From CAYFJO01 sp964343305 (GTDB lineage Bacteria; Planctomycetota; Planctomycetia; Pirellulales; Pirellulaceae), in contig CAYFJO010000245.1 in the NCBI GenBank assembly GCA_964343305.1, forward strand, positions 1-15,795: DNA of 15,795 bases. The letters run 5' to 3'. Below, piece after piece: positions 8,571-15,505 of the stretch. Under the pieces are notes generated by a model, which had not been told where the DNA came from, searched no databases, and saw only the letters and a program-made list of their open reading frames with translations. Made by a program: the position numbers and the translations under genes. The number at the start of each line of letters is the position of its first letter. Positions within the stretch are counted from its first letter, which is position 1.

Positions 8571-8590
8571 ACGACCAACTGCCTGTGTCG

Positions 8591-11500
8591 TCATTGTTCG
8601 GGTTCTCTGACATTCGCGGGTTTGCCGGCAATGGTCACTTTCGCTTCACCGTTGCTACGCACGTCGTAGGTGCCGTCGTCGCGACGGATGACGTTCACAT
8701 GAATGGGTAGACGATAACGGTCGCCCACGCCCATCTCGTGAACCCAGATGCGTTGGCCTTCGACCATGTGTTCGCGTGGCGCCGCCTTTCCGACCAGGCG
8801 CACGGCTTTGCCGCGGGGCGGGATTTCGGCGGGGTGCGCAGTGCCGCCGTCCGGCCACGGTTTTTCTTTGTCGATCAATTCGTACGGCCGGCCGAGCCGC
8901 CACCACTGGTCGCCTTTCTCGTTCGAGATCGGCACACCGGAGGCCGAATAGATTTTGCAGTTGGTGAACGGCATGCCGTCCTCCATCAGAAACCCCTTGA
9001 TCCGGGTCATGGCCAGGGCGAAGTCCTTGTGCGTCACCACCTTTTTGGCGTCGACGCTCTTGATGGTGTAACTGGTGCGACGGTCGGGCGGACCAACTTC
9101 CATGACATCGTCTTCGGCGCTTTTCGGCAGTACCCCGGAAAGTGTCAGCGTTCTCTCACTCGCCAGTCCCGCAACGATCTCGCCTTCGTAGGCCGGGCGC
9201 GGCAGGGAAATTTCCACGCCTTCCGCCTGCAGCCTGGTGCCGCCAACCAGCGTGGCCTGACGCAGGCCGTCGGCGTCGTAGGACAGGAACGCATACTCCC
9301 CGCGCACCTCACCGTATTCCGGTACCGTGAACGATTCGGAGTCACGCAGAGCCGTGTATACCATGTCCCGGCGCTGGTTGCGCAAACGGATTTCGATGGC
9401 AATCGGCGCCGAACTGTCCTGAACCGACTTTTCATCGCAGAGCAGGCGGACGTCGCGGATGATTCTTTCATCGCCGAACGGCTCGAAGACAACCGGGAAA
9501 ACCGTTTGCCCCTGCCAGTCAGCCGGGAACACGTAGAGCATGTCGTTGATGAACTTCTCCGCGCGCACACCGTACCCCCGCCGACCAAACGCCACGGCGC
9601 CATTGTGGCCCAGCAGATGCATGCGGATGTGTTTGCGCGGCTCGGACGGATCGAAGTCCGCCCCCATCGCCATCTTCTCGGCCCCAGGCACTGTCATGAT
9701 CTGCTTCTCGGGTTTGGAACCGGGCATGCCGAACCAGGTCAGGGACTTCTTCTTCTTCTCGCTCGGCTGCCATTCCAATTTCATCGGTTCCCGGCTCATG
9801 CGCCAGGTGGCAATCAAACGCGACGAGATCGTGCCGTACCAGTTATGCTCCGGGTCGAACAACGGTTTTTCCAATTCTTTTGGATAGCCCTTCTTGACGT
9901 TCTCGACGTTGGTGTGGAACTCGTCCGGCGGCGGACCGTGGAAAGCGTAGTACGGCTTCTTCCCGCCGCGGACCCGGAAGATGTCGACCACGTAACTGTT
10001 GGGGGTGGGATCGTCGACATCGATCAGGGCGAGCTGTCGTCCGTAAAAACCATCGCAACGCGCGCGACCCATGAGATAACGGGCGCCCTCGGCGTCGGCG
10101 ATGCTGGAGACCCAGCGGTGTTTCTTATCCTTGAGCAACGCGCCGGCGACCACCGTGTTGTGCGACTCCAGGATCTTTGAATCCGGGAAACAGTAGCCGC
10201 CCCGGCAACCCCAGTCACCCGCGAGCGGGACGCCCAGCGCCCAGATCTGCAGGTCCAGCGGATCGTCATGCGCGTGACCCATGCCCCAGCCGACGCGCAG
10301 TCCTGCAGCACGGCGCTGCCGGAAATCGTCCTCGTCAACGTTCGTTTCCAATACGCCAAACCAATTGCTCAAGACGCGCGACCGGTTCTTTGCATCAACA
10401 TGCGTGTCCGCCGCAGTGCCGGTGGCCTTGAACCTGGTACGGGTCGGGCCGCTGACGTCGCCGATCCAGAAACGGTAGCCGCCCGCAACCATACAGTCCT
10501 GAGTGAAACGACTCTCCCAATAAGCGCGGCACAACAGTTCTGGGACGCGTACCTGGATAGGCAGTGATTTCATTGGATCCTGACCGGGCGGCGTCAGATT
10601 CTTCAGGATGTCGCGCAGAGCTGTCAGCGAGGTGTGCGAGTAGTAGGTGGACCCGATCGTCGTCGTGCCGTCGCGGGTCCAACTCATGAACATGGTTTCA
10701 TCCACGCCGGCTGGCATCCGCGGATACGTCCAGACGTACCGGAACAACCAGTGCAGCCAAGGCTTGGTGATCTCCGGATCCTGCTGGCAAGCGATGTACC
10801 ACGACATCCAACTGCCAGAAAGATAGGCGTTGCGACGTTGGTACAGCATCGTTTCATGAGCCGGCAACTGAATCAGGCCAACCTCGTAGAACCGGTGCAT
10901 ATCCTCGACCGTTTTAATCCACGGAATGAACCGGCCCAGGGATTCGGCCAGTTCCGCATTGTCACGGATGTAGGGGAAGACGGTATCGAATTCTTTGACC
11001 TTCTCAAGCTGCCCGTAGAACGCTGGTTTACGACGGCGAAACGCCAGGTCGCCCTGGTTCCAGCCAAGCTCCGGAATGCAATCGATGGCGACCATCTGCT
11101 GACGGAACCCGTCCATGTTGAACATGTTCATCACCGAGATCATTGCCAGACGCAGGGCGACCCGCCGGGCCGCCGCCTCGTCTCCCGTTTCCTCGTAGAG
11201 CGTAACGTCGCGGCCGCCGTACCTCGAGTGCCAGCGGCGGAGACGTCCCAGGTCCCGGCCGATCTCGGCAGCCTTGCCGTAATAGGTCTGGCGCTGCAGC
11301 CGCCAGTAGCGACCGGCCAACGCCGCCGCTTCGTAGCTTCCCGCGCGCTTGTGCGTGGCATATTCTTCTTCAGGCACGTTCCAGATCATATCGGACCCAT
11401 GCACGTCGATGCCCATGCCGTCGTCCACCTTGTCAGGCGGCAGGCGCAGAACCGAAGTGACGACCGAGGTCCAGAAACGTTCGTCACCGCGCGGCTGACT

Positions 11501-12505
11501 GTTGAGTGTCGGCAGTCTGGTCCACTGGTCGGCGTCGGCGTCCATACGTTCTTTTTTGGATCGTGTGTCGAGTTTGGGGCCGCCGGCGGCAGCCCATTTG
11601 GCAGCACGTTCTTTTTCGTCGTAGAACGACGCGCTGCGTTTGCCGGCCCGGTTCGCGAGCTGCGCGAAACGGTCATGCACGTCGATGTTGTAGAGATACA
11701 GCGGTAGTTCGCTGGACGCGTCAACACGCACCGTGATGCGGTATTCTCGAGTCGTCGGCGCCATGAAAAAGAACTCCACCACCGAATAGAACTGGTCTGA
11801 GGCGGCACAACGTTTCTTATAGGTGTTGGTCTCGCCGTTCGGACCGTCGTTGACCTCGAGATGAATGACCAGACGTCGGCTCGACTGTTGCACGCGTTCG
11901 CTGTCCGTCGCCGCAATCAGGCGCACCGCGTACGAGCTGGGTTTGAGCTTGCCGATCTCCAGGGAAACAGGTTTGTGATGCTGATCAAAACGGACAACTT
12001 TGACCGGCTCGCGGTATTTGCCCAGCTTGATCACGTCCGTGAACCTGCCTTCTTCCGGGTTCGGATAGCAGTATTTGGGCACGCGATACACCGGTTCGGC
12101 ATACTCCGTGATCTGGTCCTCGTGCATGCCCGGCAGTGTCGTGGCGCGGAAGTCCTTGACCAGCGTGTTCGCGTGGTAGATAGGATACACGGGAATGTAA
12201 CGCTGCATGTTCACGCGGATATGCTCCGCGGCGCCGGGGTACGGGATCATCTCCGGCCAACCCCAGTTGTTGCCCCGGTACCCGTAGAGGCCCATGAGCT
12301 CCGGGTCCTTGCCCGGCCATCCGGGCGGACCGAACTGGCTGGGATAGAGCTTGGTGCCGGTCCATTTCGCGATCCAGTCCAAGACGTCATCGGTGTCAAC
12401 AATGTCCGGCAGGGATTCGTCGTACTGCGCACGCGCAACCGGCGAGAACAGAGCGATGGTGAAGACGGAAAGGAGAACCCGAACGATTGCGGTACGAACG
12501 TTCAC
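8591..12505 (-). CDS. Secreted heparinase II/III-type protein, probable polysaccharide lyase (1304 aa)
   Basis: A signal peptide covers residues 1-26 (basic start, hydrophobic 8-20, cleavage after ARA before QYDE), so the product is exported. Residues about 380-680 are helix-rich, consistent with an alpha/alpha toroid. They include DGTTTIGSTYYSHTS (612-626), where a Tyr of the YY pair (621-622) is a candidate catalytic residue. Heparinase II/III beta-domain hallmarks follow: GHAHDD (743-748), GDWG (763-766), SHNTVV (781-786) and VVDIFRVRGG with FHG (839-857). In this superfamily, Tyr and His residues promote beta-elimination of uronate-containing polysaccharides. At 1304 residues it is much longer than the roughly 600-800 usual for such lyases, with extra N-terminal (27-380) and C-terminal (about 1000-1304) regions I cannot name. 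The start is a GTG at 12505 with AAGGA 8 nt upstream. Substrate unknown. A non-catalytic relative cannot be excluded. Confidence 0.9.
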   Translation of the reverse strand: MNVRTAIVRVLLSVFTIALFSPVARAQYDESLPDIVDTDDVLDWIAKWTGTKLYPSQFGPPGWPGKDPELMGLYGYRGNNWGWPEMIPYPGAAEHIRVNMQRYIPVYPIYHANTLVKDFRATTLPGMHEDQITEYAEPVYRVPKYCYPNPEEGRFTDVIKLGKYREPVKVVRFDQHHKPVSLEIGKLKPSSYAVRLIAATDSERVQQSSRRLVIHLEVNDGPNGETNTYKKRCAASDQFYSVVEFFFMAPTTREYRITVRVDASSELPLYLYNIDVHDRFAQLANRAGKRSASFYDEKERAAKWAAAGGPKLDTRSKKERMDADADQWTRLPTLNSQPRGDERFWTSVVTSVLRLPPDKVDDGMGIDVHGSDMIWNVPEEEYATHKRAGSYEAAALAGRYWRLQRQTYYGKAAEIGRDLGRLRRWHSRYGGRDVTLYEETGDEAAARRVALRLAMISVMNMFNMDGFRQQMVAIDCIPELGWNQGDLAFRRRKPAFYGQLEKVKEFDTVFPYIRDNAELAESLGRFIPWIKTVEDMHRFYEVGLIQLPAHETMLYQRRNAYLSGSWMSWYIACQQDPEITKPWLHWLFRYVWTYPRMPAGVDETMFMSWTRDGTTTIGSTYYSHTSLTALRDILKNLTPPGQDPMKSLPIQVRVPELLCRAYWESRFTQDCMVAGGYRFWIGDVSGPTRTRFKATGTAADTHVDAKNRSRVLSNWFGVLETNVDEDDFRQRRAAGLRVGWGMGHAHDDPLDLQIWALGVPLAGDWGCRGGYCFPDSKILESHNTVVAGALLKDKKHRWVSSIADAEGARYLMGRARCDGFYGRQLALIDVDDPTPNSYVVDIFRVRGGKKPYYAFHGPPPDEFHTNVENVKKGYPKELEKPLFDPEHNWYGTISSRLIATWRMSREPMKLEWQPSEKKKKSLTWFGMPGSKPEKQIMTVPGAEKMAMGADFDPSEPRKHIRMHLLGHNGAVAFGRRGYGVRAEKFINDMLYVFPADWQGQTVFPVVFEPFGDERIIRDVRLLCDEKSVQDSSAPIAIEIRLRNQRRDMVYTALRDSESFTVPEYGEVRGEYAFLSYDADGLRQATLVGGTRLQAEGVEISLPRPAYEGEIVAGLASERTLTLSGVLPKSAEDDVMEVGPPDRRTSYTIKSVDAKKVVTHKDFALAMTRIKGFLMEDGMPFTNCKIYSASGVPISNEKGDQWWRLGRPYELIDKEKPWPDGGTAHPAEIPPRGKAVRLVGKAAPREHMVEGQRIWVHEMGVGDRYRLPIHVNVIRRDDGTYDVRSNGEAKVTIAGKPANVREPEQ

Positions 12506-12513
12506 AGAAGCTG

Positions 12514-12518
12514 TCCTT
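12514..12518 (-). promoter_or_regulatory. Ribosome binding site for the heparinase-type gene (supports GTG start)
   Basis: AAGGA on the minus strand lies 8 nt before the GTG at 12505. The start directly precedes a good signal peptide, which agrees with this choice. Confidence 0.7.
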
Positions 12519-12620
12519 GTTTCGGTGACCTGTCTACGGCTCGGGGCTCAACGATAGAGGCGCAAGCCACTACATCGACGCTAACGGCACAATACTGGAT
12601 AAATTGTATACAGTTTATAT

Positions 12621-12650
12621 AGTATAACGAGATGCCGACTGAGTGGGCAA
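12621..12650 (-). promoter_or_regulatory. Candidate sigma-70-type promoter of the heparinase-type gene
   Basis: On the minus strand, TTGCCC (12645-12650) and TATACT (12621-12626) are separated by 18 bp, matching the -35 and -10 consensus at 4 of 6 and 5 of 6 positions. Transcription would start near 12613, giving a leader of about 108 nt. It lies in a distinctly AT-rich island (12594-12629). This is pattern matching only. Confidence 0.35.
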
Positions 12651-12756
12651 CGGTGCTTCGCTTGATCGGGTGTGGTCAAAGAGCTCGGCTGAGCGAGCGG
12701 CGGTTCGTTGGATGGACAAGCTGATCCAACGCATCGGCTTGTCTCCTAAAACTAGA

Positions 12757-13122
12757 CTAATTGCTGCTGTCCAACGACAACCGGCCGTACCACACGTTGT
12801 TATTCTTGCCGGGAAAAGTACCGGTGAAATAGCAATCGATGAAAGCCGTCGGCGTGCCGCCGGCACGGGTGCTGCTGACGAAGACGTGGTCAATCTTGCT
12901 GGGAGTCTCCAGTCGGATGGGCTGGCTAATGACGTCCCATTGGTTTTCGTCGCCCGCTGCATACCACAGGTCGAAGTTGTACCATTCTCCTCGGGTGAGC
13001 AGGTAGTGTGTCCTTGTGCCACGATGCGCCGTTCTGATCGTTTTCAGTGCCGGAGCCCGCCGCAACGCAACCAAGAGCCGTTCGAGGCAGCTCACATGCG
13101 TAGGCGCACACGTCCGCCACAC
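12757..13122 (-). pseudogene. Probable C-terminal fragment of an unrecognised protein
   Basis: An open frame ends at TAG (12757-12759). Its last 80 or so codons look like real coding sequence: many third-position C/G and a protein-like composition, including the stretches GEWYNFDLWYAAGD, QWDVISQPIRLETP, FIDCYFTGTFPG and NNNVWYGRLSLD. The best available start is a GTG at 13122 without a Shine-Dalgarno, and the residues nearest the start are rich in Arg and Cys and look non-coding. This suggests the 3' end of a larger gene whose 5' part is lost. The pattern of aromatic and beta-strand residues is reminiscent of concanavalin-like (LamG-type) or other beta-sandwich domains of secreted proteins, but I cannot assign a family. 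It could instead be a small intact gene. It lies upstream of the heparinase-type gene, in the same direction, with a gap of about 250 bp. Confidence 0.45.
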
Positions 13123-13594
13123 CGATTGAAGTTGGCCAAATGCATTTACCTGCGTCGGTGAAATCGACGTGAAATCGACCGAAAGCAGTTTAGGCGGGGC
13201 AACGAATATCGCTGCTGTCGTCTGATCGATGGCGCGCCTCGCCCGTTCTGAGTTCGGAGCCCTGCTCGTCGCTTACGCGCGGAGGTCTATTGCACCTCTA
13301 CGGTTTAGTGAGCTTCCATTCTGCGATCGGTCGATGCAAACCTACGCACGAACATGGGTGTCGCCGCCACCAAGTCAAGGGCTGGATATGGACCGTTAGA
13401 TGTTCGCTCGTGGCCGCATTCTTACTCACCAGTAATCAACGCGGTGTGCGACACCGACGCACGTTTAGTGCAGTCTAAAACTACATAGGTGACGCGCTTT
13501 CGGGAGACCTCGGCCTGCTGGCGGACGATGCAACCCGCTGTCTTGAAGAGTATCGCGTTAGAGCAGGAGGTTGTGTCCCGCCGACACTCGACGA
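13123..13594. other. Gene-poor spacer
   Basis: I see no convincing gene here. It contains the left copy of the 39-bp repeat (13442-13480) and a short tandem-like GAAATCGAC pair near 13159-13179. The plus-strand stretch around 13501-13590 reads as a protein-like open frame for about 30 codons, but it has no start or recognisable motif and may be a decayed remnant. Confidence 0.5.
13442..13480 (+). repeat. Left copy of a diverged 39-bp direct repeat
   Basis: Compared without gaps to 15107-15156, after removing one 11-bp tandem unit from that copy, 29 of 39 positions agree. Shared blocks are CGGTGTG, GCAC and TTTAGTGCA, then TC and AAAA. It contains the inverted repeat GCAC-N5-GTGC (13459-13471) and, overlapping its start, a perfect CGGTGT-GCG-ACACCG hairpin (13442-13456). 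Confidence 0.5.
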
Positions 13595-13621
13595 ATCACA
13601 CCAACGTCGAACTGGTGTGAT
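13595..13621 (-). terminator. Stem-loop at the 3' end of the MBL-fold gene
   Basis: On the plus strand, ATCACACCA (13595-13603) and TGGTGTGAT (13613-13621) are perfect 9-bp inverted repeats around a 9-nt loop. The stem starts with the last base of the hydrolase TGA stop codon. No U-tract follows, so it may be a factor-assisted terminator or an mRNA-stabilising hairpin rather than a classical intrinsic terminator. Confidence 0.55.
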
Positions 13622-14922
13622 CACTTTGGTACCGGGATATTGGTGCCAAACTCTTTGTTGACAGACTCGTAGACCTTGTCCACTGTATCCTGGTAGGGGA
13701 CCTTGCCGCCGATGATAAAATCGGAAAAGCCCACCCTGTCTTTTGGGTCAGCCGGCAACTTCTTCGTGATTGAGGGCAACGGCCAGATGTCCTCATCGAT
13801 CGACGACATCCGTGTACGGATATCCTTCTTCGTGACATTCCACACCATGTAGTCCACTGCCAACGACACAGGGCCGTCGTAGGTCTTGCGAATCAACTCC
13901 ATGACACTGGGCTGGGTGTTGTAGTCATTGAAGAAATGATAGGCGACTGCCATGCGAGGTTTTACGTCACTCATCACTTTGCCGAATTGAGCGGGCGAAG
14001 TGTGCACCTGAGTCCCGACGTTGAGCGCGTCCGCAACAGGCCACTTTTGCAGGTTGACCAAGTCACTGGGAGCGATGAAGCACTCGTGAATCGCCAAATC
14101 CGCACCAGCTGCGTGCTCAAGATACCACTTGTTTGGAGCAGTATCGCTGCCGAATACAAACTTCAGACCGTTCCACTTGAGGATGAAACTGACCGGACCA
14201 TCGAGGGCGTGAATTGCGGGAATGCTTCGAATCTCGACTCCGTTTTCCTCGAAAATCAGCTGGTTAACTCCCTTGTAGTCAAACTCGTGGACCTCGATCT
14301 GGAAACCCTTCGTGTTGACGTTGCCCTGTCGGGATGCATAGTCCCAGGCGAACATCTCTTCCATGTGCTTACAGGCGTGGGCCGTTCCCAATCGCTCTTC
14401 ACTGCCGGATGGTCCCCAAACTCTCAGCGGTCGCTGGCGATTGGCGATAACACCGCCAATCCAAAGGGCGTCGAGATCGCCAAAATGATCTGCATGGAGA
14501 TGCCCGATAAAGACTTTATCCAGGTAATCGTAAGGAATCTTCATGGCGGAGATCCGCTCTGCTGATCCGGTGCCAATGTCGAAGACGAACTTATCACCAT
14601 TTCCAAGCTCAACAAGGAAACAAGCGGCTGCTTGTTTGGGACGTGCATTGGGCATGCCCGTGCCACAAGCGACGATTCGCATTTCGTCTGGGGCCAATTC
14701 CTCACTGCCCGGATAATAGACGTTCCGTTCGGGCACTGCACCAACGGGCGAGACTGCGTCTGGCAGAACGTCGTCGGGCTTGGACTGTTGTCCCGATTTG
14801 TTTTGTGCCGCGTTCGCTACGGCTTGCGGCTGCGCGCCTCCACCACGTAGCATGTAACCCGCGATTCCGGCAATCAATGCGACTAAAACGATAGGTGGTC
14901 CAGCTTGTTTGATTCTTGTCAT
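13621..14922 (-). CDS. Membrane-anchored metallo-beta-lactamase-fold hydrolase (433 aa)
   Basis: An N-terminal hydrophobic segment (about 8-25) followed by a Gly/Gln/Ala-rich linker suggests a signal anchor, placing the enzyme on the outer face of the inner membrane. The MBL domain begins near residue 80 (MRIVACGTGMPN) and carries the metal motif HLHADH (141-146). Further probable ligands are His238 (AIHALDGP), Asp260 (FGSDTAPN) and His307 or His329 (VHTSP, AYHFF). The HxHxDH, SDT and late His order resembles RNase Z-like and AtsA-type arylsulfatase MBL proteins more than true beta-lactamases. The substrate is unknown. About 80 residues after the last ligand form an unassigned C-terminal extension. 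I chose the ATG at 14922 because AGGAG lies 8 nt upstream and it gives a clean anchor. The frame stays open to 15153, but that stretch looks non-coding. Base composition is lower in GC than the genes to the left. Monocistronic and flanked by a diverged direct repeat. Confidence 0.92.
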   Translation of the reverse strand: MTRIKQAGPPIVLVALIAGIAGYMLRGGGAQPQAVANAAQNKSGQQSKPDDVLPDAVSPVGAVPERNVYYPGSEELAPDEMRIVACGTGMPNARPKQAAACFLVELGNGDKFVFDIGTGSAERISAMKIPYDYLDKVFIGHLHADHFGDLDALWIGGVIANRQRPLRVWGPSGSEERLGTAHACKHMEEMFAWDYASRQGNVNTKGFQIEVHEFDYKGVNQLIFEENGVEIRSIPAIHALDGPVSFILKWNGLKFVFGSDTAPNKWYLEHAAGADLAIHECFIAPSDLVNLQKWPVADALNVGTQVHTSPAQFGKVMSDVKPRMAVAYHFFNDYNTQPSVMELIRKTYDGPVSLAVDYMVWNVTKKDIRTRMSSIDEDIWPLPSITKKLPADPKDRVGFSDFIIGGKVPYQDTVDKVYESVNKEFGTNIPVPK

Positions 14923-14930
14923 GTCGGAAA

Positions 14931-14935
14931 CTCCT
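14931..14935 (-). promoter_or_regulatory. Ribosome binding site of the MBL-fold gene
   Basis: AGGAG on the minus strand lies 8 nt before the ATG at 14922. It decides this start against the open frame that extends 77 codons further upstream. Confidence 0.8.
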
Positions 14936-14960
14936 GGCTGTTGGACTAAGAAGAGAACAC

Positions 14961-14988
14961 ATCTTAGCATGGCCGCCAGCGTCACCAA
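14961..14988 (-). promoter_or_regulatory. Candidate promoter of the MBL-fold gene
   Basis: On the minus strand, TTGGTG (14983-14988) and TAAGAT (14961-14966) are 16 bp apart. A start near 14954 would give a leader of roughly 30 nt that includes the AGGAG site. Matches to consensus are only partial (3-4 of 6 in each box). Confidence 0.35.
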
Positions 14989-15106
14989 AATAGACGGGCT
15001 TTCCGTGGAGAAGTGAAGTATCCGAATATTGCATACTCCACTGGCGTGTAGGCGGCAATTCGCTTTGGTACGGCGGTATACAAGCCCGCTCGTCTCCAAC
15101 TCGCGT

Positions 15107-15156
15107 CGGTGTGAACGACGTGTGAACGACCTGTGCACTTTTAGTGCAATCAAAAA
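15107..15156 (+). repeat. Right copy of the diverged direct repeat, with an 11-bp tandem duplication
   Basis: This copy contains TGTGAACGACG (15110-15120) immediately followed by TGTGAACGACC (15121-15131), then the perfect inverted repeat TGCAC-TTTTA-GTGCA (15134-15148) and AATCAAAAA. It is 50 nt long, exactly one tandem unit longer than the 39-nt left copy at 13442-13480. Confidence 0.5.
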
Positions 15157-15161
15157 TCCAG

Positions 15162-15178
15162 CCGGTCACATCGACCGG
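15162..15178 (-). terminator. Small GC-rich hairpin followed by a T-run (minus direction)
   Basis: CCGGTC-ACATC-GACCGG is a perfect 6-bp inverted repeat. Read on the minus strand it is followed a few bases later by ATTTTT, which resembles a weak intrinsic terminator. It lies between two divergent genes, so a terminator role has no obvious target. It may instead be a protein-binding site. Confidence 0.3.
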
Positions 15179-15330
15179 TGGCGGTAACTAACATTGGGTT
15201 GCCTATCAGGCTGCGGTGAACAATAGGGCGGTTTATCCGGCCTTACACAATCGGTGTCGCGCCGTCCAACGACATGAAATTTTTGTACGCGCGTGGGGTG
15301 CAACTGCTGAATTTGGTCTGGCGACCTCGT

Positions 15331-15360
15331 GAATCAAGTTGATTCGCACCTTGTGCGAAT
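15331..15360 (+). promoter_or_regulatory. Two overlapping perfect palindromes, candidate operator or alternative-hairpin switch
   Basis: GAATCAA-G-TTGATTC (15331-15345) overlaps ATTCGCAC-CTT-GTGCGAAT (15342-15360). The shared ATTC can pair either leftward or rightward, so only one hairpin can form at a time. The element lies about 145 bp before the ATG of the rightward gene and upstream of its candidate -10 box, which fits an operator better than a leader attenuator. Confidence 0.4.
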
Positions 15361-15431
15361 GACACAGGCACTTTGTTGCGTCAGTGGGGGAATACCCAAC
15401 CCTAATACTCTCGTTGTTGCCCGCAGGTTGC

Positions 15432-15437
15432 TACAAT
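15432..15437 (+). promoter_or_regulatory. Candidate -10 box for the cytochrome gene
   Basis: TACAAT matches the sigma-70 -10 consensus at 5 of 6 positions. No good -35 box is found at standard spacing; TTGTTG at 15414-15419 is too close (12 bp). Transcription from here would give a leader of about 60 nt. Confidence 0.3.
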
Positions 15438-15505
15438 AGGCATCGTTCGTCGTTCCTGGAATCGAGTAGCGAGTTCTTTCGGAAATCACACAAGAAATCG
15501 ATACT

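Larger units (their letters stand above)
15157..15505. other. Intergenic region between divergent genes
   Basis: I see no gene in this stretch. It holds a small hairpin (15162-15178), two overlapping palindromes (15331-15360) and a candidate -10 element (15432-15437) for the rightward cytochrome gene. Confidence 0.6.

Noticed and set aside
8378..8578. 66-codon minus-strand frame upstream of and overlapping the moxR start
   Set aside because: It runs straight through the paired palindromes, shows no protein-like pattern, and has no supporting ribosome binding site.
8738..10180. Long plus-strand open frame (480 codons) opposite the heparinase-type gene
   Set aside because: It is antisense to a gene with intact family motifs. 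Its translation is rich in Arg, His and Gly with no motif, as expected of a shadow frame in high-GC DNA.
12601..12629. AT-rich TATA-type inverted repeat near 12610 as an attachment site or origin
   Set aside because: The arms are imperfect and there is no integrase, initiator or repeated box nearby. A promoter explains the AT-rich island more simply.
13303..13311. Third possible copy of the TTTAGTG repeat core
   Set aside because: Only about seven bases match the repeat, which is expected by chance in a window this size.
13290..13478. Small plus-strand open frame in the spacer
   Set aside because: It has no motif, no ribosome binding site and no coding-like codon pattern, and it overlaps the repeat copy.
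14923..15153. 77-codon N-terminal extension of the MBL-fold hydrolase
   Set aside because: The sequence is Arg/Cys/His-rich and non-coding in character, while the ATG at 14922 has AGGAG at ideal spacing and begins a clean membrane anchor.
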